DNA of 64,000 nt, taken from NCBI GenBank assembly GCA_023415575.1, contig JAEZKF010000040.1, positions 1 to 64,000 on the forward strand, read 5' to 3'. Both the position numbers and the translations under genes were made by a program. The stretch's first letter is position 1. Each line of letters begins with the position of its first letter. Below are positions 1 to 8,505 of this stretch, piece by piece. The notes under the pieces were generated by a model. It was not told the DNA's origin, ran no database searches, and saw only the letters and a list, made by a program, of their open reading frames with translations. The DNA comes from Bacillota bacterium (GTDB lineage: Bacteria; Bacillota; Clostridia; Oscillospirales; Ruminococcaceae).

Positions 1-9
1 GCCCTTCAT
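1..9 (-). CDS. First three codons of a minus-strand gene cut by the window edge
   Basis: An ATG at 9-7 is preceded on the minus strand by a GGAGGG Shine-Dalgarno about 7 bases upstream, so a gene starts here and leaves the window. Only Met-Lys-Gly can be read. It lies downstream of gpmI, beyond a hairpin. Enolase often follows gpmI in such clusters, but three residues cannot identify the product. Confidence 0.5.
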
Positions 10-166
10 ATGTTCTCCCTCCACCTGTCTGTTTTTGGTTTAAAATCCGCCATATTTTTTCTAACTTGTACCCATTATACCGTTTATGCCGCCTCTTTTC
101 AAGTGCGGCCACCGGTAAATGGCTAAAATTATCAGTTTGTTTATATTTTCTGCGACAAAATACAAC

Positions 167-194
167 GAGCCGCCGTGCACATAGTCGGCGGCTC
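167..194 (-). terminator. Hairpin downstream of gpmI
   Basis: A perfect 9-bp inverted repeat (GAGCCGCCG / CGGCGGCTC) lies about 40 bases after the gpmI stop. The minus-strand sequence that follows it is T-rich but interrupted, so this is a plausible, not ideal, intrinsic terminator. Confidence 0.55.
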
Positions 195-233
195 GGTATT
201 ATTATATACGCATGGCGAATTGAATATACCCTG

Positions 234-1751
234 CTATTTTTCAATCAGGGAAACGCCGGTCATCTCCTCAGGCTGAGGCAGGCCGAGGATTTCAAGCATC
301 GTAGGTGCGATGTCGCACAGTCTTCCGCCGGAGCGCAGCTTGCAATCCATACCCACTACCGCAAAGGGCACAGGGTTTGTGGTGTGCGCGGTAAAGGGAG
401 AGCCGTCCGGCTCGTACATCTGGTCTGCGTTGCCGTGGTCGGCGGTAATCAGCGCGATTCCGCCCTTGGCAAGAATCGCCTCCACGACGCGCTCAAGGCA
501 GGCGTTTACCGCTTCTACTGCCTGAACTGCAGCATCAAACACGCCGGTGTGGCCAACCATGTCGCAGTTTGCGTAGTTGAGGATGATGACGTCATCGAGT
601 CCCTTTTCGATGCGCTCAAGGACTGCATCGGTAACAAGGTAGGCGCTCATCTCGGGCTGGAGGTCGTAGGTCGCTACCTTGGGTGAGGGAATCAGCACGC
701 GGTTTTCGCCCTCGTAAACCGTCTCAACACCGCCGTTAAAGAAGAAGGTAACGTGCGGGTACTTTTCGGTTTCGGCAATGCGCAGCTGCGAGATGCCGTG
801 TTGAGAGAGATACTCGCCGAAGGTGTTGGCAAGCGACTGCGGATGGAAGGCAACCTCTACGTTTGGCATGGTCTTGTCATACTGGGTCATGCACACAAAG
901 AAGGGCTTGAGGAAGCCTGTTTTGCGCTCAAAGCCTTTGAAGTCGGGGTCGACAATGGCTCTGGTAATCTCCCTTGCGCGGTCGGGGCGGAAGTTAAAGA
1001 AGATAACGCTGTCTTCACTCTTGAGCTGGGCGCCCTTGGTGACGACAACGGGAACAATAAACTCGTCGGTGACGCCGTCGGAATACGAGCGGTTTACAGC
1101 ATCCACGGCGTTTGCGTTCTCAACACCCTCGCCGTAAGCGATGGCGGCATATGCCTTCTCTACGCGCTCCCAGCGGTTGTCGCGGTCCATGCCGTAGTAG
1201 CGGCCGATGATGGTCGCTATCTTGCCGATACCGATGCGGGCCATCTCCGCCTCAAGCTCGTTGATAAACTGCGCGCCGGAGTTCGGGGGCACGTCGCGTC
1301 CGTCGGTGAGGCAGTGAACGTATACGTCCTTTACACCCTGACGCTTTGCAAGCTCAAGCAAACCGTACAGGTGGGTGTTGTGGCTGTGCACGCCGCCGTC
1401 CGATACAAGGCCGATTAAGTGAAGTGCCGAGCCGTTCTTTTTGCAGTTTTCGCAAGCTGCTAAAAGGGTCTGGTTTTCAAAGAAGTCGCCGTCTTTAATC
1501 GACTTAGTGATGCGGGTCAGCTCCTGATACACAATGCGTCCAGCACCGATGTTGGTGTGGCCGACCTCACTGTTGCCCATCTGGCCGTCAGGCAAGCCGA
1601 CATCCATACCCGAAGCGCCAATCTGTGTGACGGGGTTGTTTGCAAACAGCTTGTCGATATACGGCTTTTTTGCCGCATGAATGGCGTTGCCGTAATCGCT
1701 TTTATTGATACCAAAGCCGTCTAAGATTATTAAAGCAAGTGGTTTTTTCAT
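234..1751 (-). CDS. gpmI: 2,3-bisphosphoglycerate-independent phosphoglycerate mutase
   Basis: Interconverts 3- and 2-phosphoglycerate in cytosolic glycolysis, using two metal ions and a phosphoserine intermediate. The 505-residue product has the family length. The N-terminal metal Asp lies in ILDGFG (residues 9-14), the nucleophile Ser61 in MGNSEVGH, then the HCLTDGRD motif and a C-terminal HGNADQM metal motif. The ATG at 1751 is preferred over in-frame codons further upstream because AAAGGG lies 9 bases before it and the usual MKKP start follows. It comes 72 bases after tpiA on the same strand, at the end of the pgk-acyltransferase-tpiA-gpmI run. Confidence 0.95.
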   Translation of the reverse strand: MKKPLALIILDGFGINKSDYGNAIHAAKKPYIDKLFANNPVTQIGASGMDVGLPDGQMGNSEVGHTNIGAGRIVYQELTRITKSIKDGDFFENQTLLAACENCKKNGSALHLIGLVSDGGVHSHNTHLYGLLELAKRQGVKDVYVHCLTDGRDVPPNSGAQFINELEAEMARIGIGKIATIIGRYYGMDRDNRWERVEKAYAAIAYGEGVENANAVDAVNRSYSDGVTDEFIVPVVVTKGAQLKSEDSVIFFNFRPDRAREITRAIVDPDFKGFERKTGFLKPFFVCMTQYDKTMPNVEVAFHPQSLANTFGEYLSQHGISQLRIAETEKYPHVTFFFNGGVETVYEGENRVLIPSPKVATYDLQPEMSAYLVTDAVLERIEKGLDDVIILNYANCDMVGHTGVFDAAVQAVEAVNACLERVVEAILAKGGIALITADHGNADQMYEPDGSPFTAHTTNPVPFAVVGMDCKLRSGGRLCDIAPTMLEILGLPQPEEMTGVSLIEK

Positions 1752-1823
1752 ATGTTTCATCCCTTTCCGAGCGTGCAACTGCACGCACATCCGGCCGGCA
1801 TGTTGCGCCGAATCCGGAATTGA

Positions 1824-2591
1824 TTACTGCTTTGCTGCCTCAATGATGGTTGCAAAGTCAGCTGCCTTGAGGGACGCGCCGCCAATCAGGCCGCCGTCCA
1901 CATCTTCCATGCTAAGAAGCTCCTTCGCATTCGCAGCGTTCATAGAGCCGCCGTACTGGATGGTCAGTGCATCGGCAGCCTTTTTGCCGTACAGGGAGGC
2001 GACAACCTCGCGGATGGTGTGGTTGACCTCGTTGGCCTGCTCGGCAGTTGCGGTTCTGCCGGTGCCGATTGCCCAAACGGGCTCGTAGGCGATAATGATG
2101 CGGCTAAGCTCCTGCTCGGTAACGCCGCCCAGTGCAATCTTGGTCTGGAGGGCAACAACCTCGCTAGTAATGCCCTGCTCGCGCTGCTCCAGCAGCTCGC
2201 CAACGCACAGGATAACGGTCAGTCCCGCATCGAGTGCTGCGCGAACGCGCTGGTTTACGGTTACATCTGTCTCGCCAAAGTACTGACGGCGCTCGGAGTG
2301 ACCGATAATAACATATTGTACACCCATCTCGGCAAGCATATCTGCAGAGATTTCAGCGGTGAATGCGCCGTTCTTTGCCCAGTGGCAGTTCTGTGCGCCA
2401 ACCTTTACGTTTGTGCCCTTGGTAGCCTCTAAAGCGGTCTCAAGGTTTGTATAGGGTACGCACACAACCACGTCGCAAACGGCATCTTTTGCAAGCGGAA
2501 CGATTTCCGCAAGCAGAGCCTTTGCCTCGGGGCGGGTTTTATTCATCTTCCAGTTTCCTGCTATAACGGTTTTGCGAAGGGAAGGGTTCAT
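1824..2591 (-). CDS. tpiA: Triosephosphate isomerase
   Basis: Converts dihydroxyacetone phosphate to glyceraldehyde 3-phosphate. The 255-residue TIM barrel has the substrate-binding Lys15 in GNWKMN, the catalytic His98 in IIGHSERR, the catalytic base Glu170 in AYEPVWAIGTG and the phosphate-binding YGGS motif near the C-terminus. The ATG at 2591 follows AAGGAG at a 10-base spacing; an upstream in-frame Met lacks such a site. It sits between an acyltransferase gene and gpmI on the minus strand, so three glycolytic enzymes are encoded close together. Confidence 0.96.
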   Translation of the reverse strand: MNPSLRKTVIAGNWKMNKTRPEAKALLAEIVPLAKDAVCDVVVCVPYTNLETALEATKGTNVKVGAQNCHWAKNGAFTAEISADMLAEMGVQYVIIGHSERRQYFGETDVTVNQRVRAALDAGLTVILCVGELLEQREQGITSEVVALQTKIALGGVTEQELSRIIIAYEPVWAIGTGRTATAEQANEVNHTIREVVASLYGKKAADALTIQYGGSMNAANAKELLSMEDVDGGLIGGASLKAADFATIIEAAKQ

Positions 2592-2668
2592 AGCGTGATT
2601 TCTCCTTTTTATTTTATCATTTCTCGATATCAAAAACCCTGAAAAATCGGCAAAAGACTATAGATTTT

Positions 2669-3745
2669 TCAGGAGGTTTTTCGCAGTGATTTTGCGCTGA
2701 TGCCAAACAGCCAGCGGGTTATGCGAAACCGCCTTGCAACCTCGTAGGAGGCAAACGTCAAAACAACGCTTATAGCAATGGTCAGCACAAAGATGAGGAG
2801 TGTATTGTCGGTAACCTTACACACATAGTAGGCGGCAGCCACGAGCCACGACTGGTGAAACACATAGACGGCAAAGGACGCTCCTGCAAGGTAGATAAGC
2901 GCGCGGTTAGTAAAATCAAACCACTGTTTTGCAGATCCCAGCATTGCGAGAACTGAAACCCAGCCAGCTGCGCGCGTGAGGATATCGGTTACAAGAGAAA
3001 AGCCTCTTGTTTCGCAAATGTAAACCAATACGCAAAGTAAGAGGATAGCACTTCCCAGCAGCGGCCACCTGTGTGTTCTTAGGCGTTCTATGACCTCGTC
3101 GCGTGAGAGCACAAAATAGCCTAACATAAAATATGCAAAATACTCGCCTACGCTCTTTCCGCCGATATTAAGGATAAGTGCCATCACAAGCGGGATTAAA
3201 AACATCGGCAGAATCACCGGTAGAGTGAGCTTATTTGCGTCTATCGGCGTTCCTCGTTTATTGTACCAGAGCATCAGCGGCAGTGCAAGTAACGAAATCA
3301 CAAAGAGATACAATACAAACCACAGCTGCCCCGGCGTAAATCTGCCGTGATAGCCGGTTAGGTCAGTGGGTTTGGTAAAGAAGAGGATATACTGGGCAAG
3401 ATACCCGCCCGAATAGCCGTTGTGATACCGCCCAGCAAAGTAGGTCTGCATCGGCACGAGCAGAAGAACACCGGCAATAAGCGGGATAAACAGCTTGTTT
3501 ACCCGTTCTTTGATATACTCTTTTGCCGTACGTTTTGTGAGCGCATAAGCACCGGACATACCGGCTAAGACAAACAACAGCGGCATATAAAAGGGCCAAG
3601 CAAAGAGGATAAACCGATTAAGCGCATCAACGGGCCTTACATAGATATAAAAGGATTCAAAGCAATTAAACATCATTGCCGTATGGTAGACAAAGAGCAT
3701 AAGGACCGCAAGGGTGCGCAGGTTGTCGATATAATGTCTTCTCAC
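2669..3745 (-). CDS. Acyltransferase family 3 membrane protein
   Basis: A 358-residue integral membrane protein of the acyltransferase 3 (OafA/NodX-like) family, which transfers acyl groups from the cytoplasm to carbohydrates or other envelope acceptors. It shows the family start with RRHYIDNLR, the likely catalytic His in VYHTAMMFN, and roughly ten hydrophobic segments. The start is GTG, 9 bases after AGGGG. It is placed between pgk and tpiA, unusual for a glycolytic operon. The stop lies 77 bases before the tpiA start, with a weak AT-rich inverted repeat (2640-2671) over the stop. The acceptor substrate cannot be told from sequence. Confidence 0.85.
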   Translation of the reverse strand: MRRHYIDNLRTLAVLMLFVYHTAMMFNCFESFYIYVRPVDALNRFILFAWPFYMPLLFVLAGMSGAYALTKRTAKEYIKERVNKLFIPLIAGVLLLVPMQTYFAGRYHNGYSGGYLAQYILFFTKPTDLTGYHGRFTPGQLWFVLYLFVISLLALPLMLWYNKRGTPIDANKLTLPVILPMFLIPLVMALILNIGGKSVGEYFAYFMLGYFVLSRDEVIERLRTHRWPLLGSAILLLCVLVYICETRGFSLVTDILTRAAGWVSVLAMLGSAKQWFDFTNRALIYLAGASFAVYVFHQSWLVAAAYYVCKVTDNTLLIFVLTIAISVVLTFASYEVARRFRITRWLFGISAKSLRKTS

Positions 3746-3786
3746 AGATGTCAGCCCCTTTTTTGATGTGAGCCGCCGATACCGAA

Positions 3787-3815
3787 ATAAGGGCAGGCAT
3801 GCCGCCTGCCCTTAT
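3787..3815 (-). terminator. 12-bp perfect hairpin after pgk
   Basis: ATAAGGGCAGGC and GCCTGCCCTTAT flank a 5-base loop between the pgk stop and the acyltransferase start. No T run follows on the minus strand, so it may partially terminate or set the 3' end of the pgk message rather than fully stop transcription. Confidence 0.5.
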
Positions 3816-3847
3816 CAAGTCAAATCATGATTGGCTTTTGGGGAGTC

Positions 3848-5059
3848 TTATTTATCAGCGATTACATCGATGCCGGGCAGGCCCTTACCCTCGAGGTACT
3901 CGAGCGAAGCACCGCCGCCGGTGGAGATGTGGCTGACCTTATCGGCAAAGCCAAACTGGATAACTGCAGCTGCACTGTCGCCGCCGCCGATAACGGTGAT
4001 GGCATCGGTGTTAGCAAGTGCCTGTGCAACCGCCTTGGTGCCGCTTGCAAGCACGGGGTTCTCGAACACGCCCATCGGGCCGTTCCATACAACCGTCTTT
4101 GCATCCTTAACGGCATCCGCAAACAGCTTCTCGGTCTCGGGACCGATGTCGAGGCCCATGAGGTCTGCGGGGATTGCGTCGCTCTTTACAACAACGTAGT
4201 CCACCTTTGCATCAATGGGTTCGGGGAATGCGGTAACAGCCTTAGTATCTACGGGCAGAAGCAGCTTGACGCCCTTCTCCTCTGCCTTCTTAAGCATATC
4301 CTTGCAGTACTCAACCTTCTCGTTATCCACGAGCGACTGGCCAACCTCATAGCCCTTAGCCTTGAGGAAGGTGTAAGCCATACCGCCGCCGATGATCAGA
4401 ACGTCAACCTTGTTAAGCAGGTTTTCGATTACACCCAGCTTATCTGCAACCTTCGCACCGCCGAGGATAGCCACAAAGGGACGCTTGGGATCTTCTACCG
4501 CGTTGCCGAGGAAGTCGATCTCCTTGCCCATCAGGTAGCCTACAGCAGTATCCTTGATGTAGTCGGTTACGCCGGCGGTGGAGCAGTGTGCTCTGTGGGC
4601 GGAGCCGAACGCATCGTTAACATACGCATCCGCGAGGGAGGCGAGGTCTTTGCTAAACTCGGGGAGGTTCTTGGTCTCTTCTTTTCTAAAACGGGTGTTC
4701 TGCAGAAGAACAACATCGCCGTCCTTCATAGCGGCTACTGCCTTCTTTGCATTCTCGCCAACTACGTTGTCATCGTTTGCAAACACAACATCCTTGCCGA
4801 GCAGTTCGGAAAGGCGCTTTGCTACGGGTGCAAGGGAGAACTTCTCCTCCGGACCGTTCTTGGGCTTGCCGAGGTGCGAGCAGAGGATTACCTTTGCACC
4901 GTCGTTTATCAACTTCTTGATGGTGGGCAGCGCAGCCACAATACGGTTATCGTTTGTGATAACGCCTTCCTTCAAGGGTACGTTGAAGTCACAGCGCACA
5001 AGTACGCGCTTTCCGCCATAATTGCTGTCATCAACGGTTTTTTTGTTCAGCAGACTCAT
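3848..5059 (-). CDS. pgk: Phosphoglycerate kinase
   Basis: Makes ATP and 3-phosphoglycerate from 1,3-bisphosphoglycerate and ADP. The 403-residue two-domain protein carries the N-terminal CDFNVPL motif, HLGKPKNG, the hinge-side AILGGAKVADK and the C-terminal nucleotide motif GGGDSAAA. The ATG at 5059 gives the typical MSLLNKKTV start. A TTG three codons upstream (5068) is closer to the AAAGGA site, only 4 bases away, whereas the ATG is 13 away, so the start is not settled. It is the first gene of the minus-strand glycolytic run; gapA is not present upstream in the window. Confidence 0.96.
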   Translation of the reverse strand: MSLLNKKTVDDSNYGGKRVLVRCDFNVPLKEGVITNDNRIVAALPTIKKLINDGAKVILCSHLGKPKNGPEEKFSLAPVAKRLSELLGKDVVFANDDNVVGENAKKAVAAMKDGDVVLLQNTRFRKEETKNLPEFSKDLASLADAYVNDAFGSAHRAHCSTAGVTDYIKDTAVGYLMGKEIDFLGNAVEDPKRPFVAILGGAKVADKLGVIENLLNKVDVLIIGGGMAYTFLKAKGYEVGQSLVDNEKVEYCKDMLKKAEEKGVKLLLPVDTKAVTAFPEPIDAKVDYVVVKSDAIPADLMGLDIGPETEKLFADAVKDAKTVVWNGPMGVFENPVLASGTKAVAQALANTDAITVIGGGDSAAAVIQFGFADKVSHISTGGGASLEYLEGKGLPGIDVIADK

Positions 5060-5257
5060 TGTATGCAAGTCATCCTTTCATATGTTGTGCCGGCGATGAC
5101 CCGACACCCGAAATTGTTGTTAAAGTATAAACAATCTAACCGCTCTTTATTGTAGTACAAACAACCGTTGTTTTCAAGGGGATTTGACGGTGTTTTGGCA
5201 TTTTTTTGTGCTGTAATGCAAGCGACACCTCTATTATGCCCTTTTTTTGTATGGAAT

Positions 5258-5292
5258 GCAGTATTCCGATTTCAAATACCTGAGAATACTGC
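5258..5292 (-). terminator. 9-bp hairpin directly after the SBP gene
   Basis: GCAGTATTC / GAATACTGC is a perfect inverted repeat beginning two bases after the stop of the binding-protein gene. No clear T run follows on the minus strand, so it is a candidate mRNA 3'-end hairpin. Confidence 0.4.
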
Positions 5293-5294
5293 AG

Positions 5295-6902
5295 TTATTT
5301 TTCAACAATGGTGGCATATTTAAAGTACAAGCCGCCGCCAAAGGGCGAGATAACGATGTCGCGCGCATTCTTTGAGATGGCATAGAAGCTCGTCTGATAG
5401 GCAAAGGGAATCAGCACCCCTTGCTCGATGAGCATCTGCTCCGCCTCAATCAGGCGGGCAGTTGCCTCTTCCTGAGTTGAAGCCATGGTCGCGGCGGACA
5501 TCAGCTCGTCGTAGCGCTCGTTGCTATAGCCTGTGATGTTCTTGGGCGAATCGGACACAAACTGCGACAGCATCTCGCTGACGTTGTCCGAGTCGGGGCG
5601 GAAGGAAAGAAGGGCTATTTGATAGGCCCCGTTTTTGACAGCGCGCTGAATGTCGGCTTGGCTCTTGCGCTCAAGGCTCACAAAGGTGGAGAGGTCATCC
5701 TGCCAGGTCTGCTGCACAAACTGCATCAAAAAGCCGAAGATCTCCTCCTGCGGGCACAATACCGTAACCGAGGGGAGCTTTTTAAGCTCCAGCTCCTCAA
5801 GCGCACGGGCAAAAAGGCCTTGGGCAGTTTGGGGGTTGTATGTTAAGGTAAAGTCCAGTCCCGCATACTGCCGGTAGGGCTGTGTGCCGGTGACGATGAC
5901 AGGCGGCACAAACGCCCCCGCTTTTTTGAGCCAGATGGGGAACTGATTGATGTAGGATGCATTAGTAAAGGAATGCGCAAAAGCAAGCCGGAGGTTTTGG
6001 TTTGCAAACAGGGGGTCGTTTGTGTTGAGCACCAAAACCCAGGTCGTATCCTGAAACTGCTTGTAGCCGTATCCGTCTGCAACCAGTGCCTCAATGCGGT
6101 CGCCTGAGACGCTCATAACGTCCGTGGTACCCTCTAAGAAGCGGTCTGTACTTTCTGCCTGGGTTGCACCCGGGTAGAGGACTACGCGGGAGGCATTTAC
6201 CTCCTCGGCGCGGTGATATTTTTGGTTCCTTTTGAGTGTTAAGGACTCCCCTTCCTTCCAAGACGAGAGCACAAAGGGGCCGTTAAAGGCCATGTTTTTT
6301 ATGTTGGTGCCGTACTTGCCCTTGGTTTCGGTAAAGAAGGCGGGATTACAGGGCATGGCGGGTGTTGTGGCGGTCAGGGCTAAAAATCCGTCAAAGGGGT
6401 AGCTGAGTTCGACCGTCAGTTCGTAGGTCTTGCTTGCGTATACCCCGAGTGCCTCCTTTGGCTTTTCTCCCGACACCACGGCATCTGCGTTCTTTAGGCA
6501 CATAAACTCCTTGATATAGGGAGATGCGGTACTTGAGTCAAAGATGCGCTGGAAGGCAAACACAAAGTCATGGGCGGTAACGGGGGCGTACACCTCGCCC
6601 TTGTGCACCCACTGGGCGTTTTCGTCTAAGGTGAACACATAGGTCATGCCGTCGTCCGATACGCTATAGGACAATGCCGCGCCCATCGTAAGCCCGCCGT
6701 TTTGGTCGTAGCTCATCAAGCCCTCCATCGTGTTTTGCAGCACCAAAAGCGATGCGCTGTCGGTGGCAAGCTGAGGGTCAAGGTTTTTGGGTTCCTGCGC
6801 AATGTCGTAGGCAAAGGCGGTCTCCTCTCCCCCGCTGCATGCGCACAGCAAAAACATCAGAACCAAAGTGAGCAAGCCTGCCGATATGCGTTTGATAATC
6901 AC
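5295..6902 (-). CDS. Family 5 (oligopeptide-type) solute-binding lipoprotein
   Basis: A 535-residue ABC-transporter substrate-binding protein of the OppA/DppA class, anchored outside the membrane by a lipid. The signal peptide ends in a lipobox with Cys22 (LLCACSGG). Family 5 features include EPKNLDPQLATD near the start, a VTAHDFVFAFQR segment and a C-terminal symmetric tail. The start is GTG, after a GGGGGC stretch. No permease or ATPase gene lies beside it: pgk follows and the divergent aro operon lies upstream. It therefore serves a transporter encoded elsewhere or acts as an orphan receptor. Ligand unknown. Confidence 0.88.
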   Translation of the reverse strand: MIIKRISAGLLTLVLMFLLCACSGGEETAFAYDIAQEPKNLDPQLATDSASLLVLQNTMEGLMSYDQNGGLTMGAALSYSVSDDGMTYVFTLDENAQWVHKGEVYAPVTAHDFVFAFQRIFDSSTASPYIKEFMCLKNADAVVSGEKPKEALGVYASKTYELTVELSYPFDGFLALTATTPAMPCNPAFFTETKGKYGTNIKNMAFNGPFVLSSWKEGESLTLKRNQKYHRAEEVNASRVVLYPGATQAESTDRFLEGTTDVMSVSGDRIEALVADGYGYKQFQDTTWVLVLNTNDPLFANQNLRLAFAHSFTNASYINQFPIWLKKAGAFVPPVIVTGTQPYRQYAGLDFTLTYNPQTAQGLFARALEELELKKLPSVTVLCPQEEIFGFLMQFVQQTWQDDLSTFVSLERKSQADIQRAVKNGAYQIALLSFRPDSDNVSEMLSQFVSDSPKNITGYSNERYDELMSAATMASTQEEATARLIEAEQMLIEQGVLIPFAYQTSFYAISKNARDIVISPFGGGLYFKYATIVEK

Positions 6903-7169
6903 TTAAAAATCGCCCCCACAACCTGTGTCAAACCAATAACCAGTGTCTATAATGGAATAAGTATCAAAATGGCTTTAGTTGTTTAGATTTTATCACGATT
7001 GCAGATAATATTTATGACTATTTTGTAAATGCCCGTCGCTTTTGTAAGGTTGATTTTGCCTATGACCGGCTTAAGGCTCAAAAGTGTTGATGTGTATGCT
7101 TTTTTCCTTCTAAAAAACGCTTTTACGATTTGCAGTAAAAAACTTTTGCACTTTACAGCGTAAAAACAG

Positions 7170-7198
7170 TTGACAAACAAATGCAGAAACGATATACT
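7170..7198 (+). promoter_or_regulatory. Sigma-A promoter of the aromatic operon
   Basis: Consensus TTGACA (7170-7175), a 17-base spacer and TATACT (7193-7198). Predicted transcription starts near 7205, some 30 bases before the leader peptide and about 270 bases before aroF. Confidence 0.8.
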
Positions 7199-7234
7199 TA
7201 GACAAAACTTGGGGAAAGGGGTTTGCACAAGCGG

Positions 7235-7351
7235 ATGGCGCAGTTGTTTGCAGCAGTAGCATCTCGATTTTTTAGCTTGGGCTATTATTTTAGCGCAGGT
7301 CTATTTTGCTGCACCAAAACATCATGCCGCCCACTCGTACCGCAAGCCTGA
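7235..7351 (+). CDS. Phe/Tyr-rich leader peptide of the aro operon
   Basis: A 38-codon frame starting ATG at 7235 and ending TGA at 7349-7351, in the leader between the promoter and the attenuator. The peptide contains 5 Phe and 2 Tyr codons, five of them clustered as RFFSLGYYF (UUU UUU ... UAU UAU UUU); it has no Trp. A GGGGAAAGGGG stretch lies upstream, but 13 bases from the ATG; an in-frame TTG at 7223 is an alternative start. The composition matches the operon's products, since pheA is its last gene. Read as a ribosome-stalling sensor for charged tRNA-Phe and tRNA-Tyr. This is inferred from sequence only. Confidence 0.65.
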   Translation: MAQLFAAVASRFFSLGYYFSAGLFCCTKTSCRPLVPQA

Positions 7352-7416
7352 TTAATCGCGGTAGCAAATGGCAAAAACTAGGGCTGATGCTTTGAGTGAG
7401 GCATCAGCCCTTTTTT
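7320..7416 (+). terminator. Attenuator: terminator and candidate antiterminator
   Basis: A strong intrinsic terminator, GGGCTGATGC (7381-7390) paired with GCATCAGCCC (7401-7410) and followed by six T, lies 60 bases before the aroF start. A competing pairing exists: CATCA and GCCC (7320-7332, with a 4-base bulge) can pair with the 5' terminator arm GGGCTGATG. It encloses a small TACCGC/GCGGTA hairpin. The upstream arm lies within the last codons of the leader peptide, as expected for translation-coupled attenuation. The terminator is clear; the antiterminator is a hand-drawn proposal. Confidence 0.7.
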
Positions 7417-7475
7417 GATTCATCTGCTCTTATACTGGATTGATAGCGCCGCTTTGCGGCAAGATGGAGGTAAAT

Positions 7476-8489
7476 ATGATTGTACTTGTCAAGCAAGGTA
7501 CCAAACAGGAAGAATTGCAAAATCTGATTAGACAACTGGAGGGCTATGGGGTTCAGGTTCACCCCGTAGTCGGCGTGCAGACTACGATTTTAGGTCTTGT
7601 AGGCGATACCTCGGCAGTAGATATCGACCGCATCTCGTCGATTGACATCGTAGACAGTGTCAAGCGCATCCAGGAGCCATATAAAAACGCAAACCGCAAG
7701 TTCCATCCCATAGACACGGTGGTGGAAGTGGCAGGGCGAAAGCTCGGCGGCGGGCATTTTCAGGTGATTGCCGGCCCCTGCTCGGTGGAATGTGAGGAGC
7801 AAATTACCGAGGTGGCCCATCGCGTTAAGAAAGCGGGCGCAAACCTTTTGCGCGGCGGCGCCTTCAAGCCCCGCACCTCCCCCTACTCCTTCCAGGGCCT
7901 GCGGGCGGAGGGCATCGAGCTGCTGGAGCAGGCCCGCGCCACAACAGGGCTGCCCATTGTCACCGAAATTATGAGCGTTGCCCACCTTGACCTGTTTGAA
8001 AGCGTGGATATCATTCAGGTGGGCGCGAGGAATATGCAGAACTTCGAGCTTCTTAAGGAGCTTGGGCATGTCAACAAGCCCATTCTGCTCAAGCGCGGGC
8101 TTGCAAACACCATCGAGGAGCTGTTGATGAGTGCCGAATACATCATGGCTGGCGGAAACAGTCAGGTCATTTTGTGCGAGCGCGGCATCCGCACCTTTGA
8201 GACCGAGACCCGCAACACGCTTGATATCTCGGCTATCCCCATCCTAAAGAAGAAGTCCCACCTGCCTGTGGTGGTTGATCCGAGCCATGCGGCAGGCCTG
8301 ACTTGGCTGGTTGAACCACTCTCCCTCGCGGCGATTGCGGCGGGCGCGGACGGACTGATTATCGAGGTGCACAACAACCCCGAAAAGGCCCTGTCGGACG
8401 GTGCCCAGTCCCTTACCCCCAACCAATTTGATGCTGTGATGGAGAAGATTAAAAACGCAGTGCCGTTCTTCGGCAAGACCATATCGTAG
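7476..8489 (+). CDS. aroF: 3-deoxy-7-phosphoheptulonate (DAHP) synthase
   Basis: Condenses phosphoenolpyruvate and erythrose 4-phosphate in the first step of the shikimate pathway. The 337-residue protein has a small N-terminal regulatory-type domain (about 1-70), then the KDO8P/DAHP-synthase barrel with AGPCSVE, LRGGAFKPRTSPYSFQG and VVDPSHAAG. This is the AroI-beta/Thermotoga-type architecture in which the N-terminal domain can confer feedback inhibition. The ATG at 7476 follows GGAGG by 5 bases. It is the first structural gene of aroF-aroB-aroA-aroC-pheA and lies directly behind the attenuator. Confidence 0.94.
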   Translation: MIVLVKQGTKQEELQNLIRQLEGYGVQVHPVVGVQTTILGLVGDTSAVDIDRISSIDIVDSVKRIQEPYKNANRKFHPIDTVVEVAGRKLGGGHFQVIAGPCSVECEEQITEVAHRVKKAGANLLRGGAFKPRTSPYSFQGLRAEGIELLEQARATTGLPIVTEIMSVAHLDLFESVDIIQVGARNMQNFELLKELGHVNKPILLKRGLANTIEELLMSAEYIMAGGNSQVILCERGIRTFETETRNTLDISAIPILKKKSHLPVVVDPSHAAGLTWLVEPLSLAAIAAGADGLIIEVHNNPEKALSDGAQSLTPNQFDAVMEKIKNAVPFFGKTIS

Positions 8490-8505
8490 ATTGCGGGGAA
8501 CTCGT

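Noticed and set aside
3827..5155. A 442-codon plus-strand open frame opposite pgk
   Set aside because: It is antisense to a fully convincing pgk; no ribosome site or family motif. High-GC third positions of pgk create the open frame.
7333..7363. Possible T-box core (GTACCGC...GCGGTA) in the aro leader
   Set aside because: The flanking AGGGTGG and the antiterminator consensus are absent; the sequence fits the end of the leader peptide and a small hairpin.
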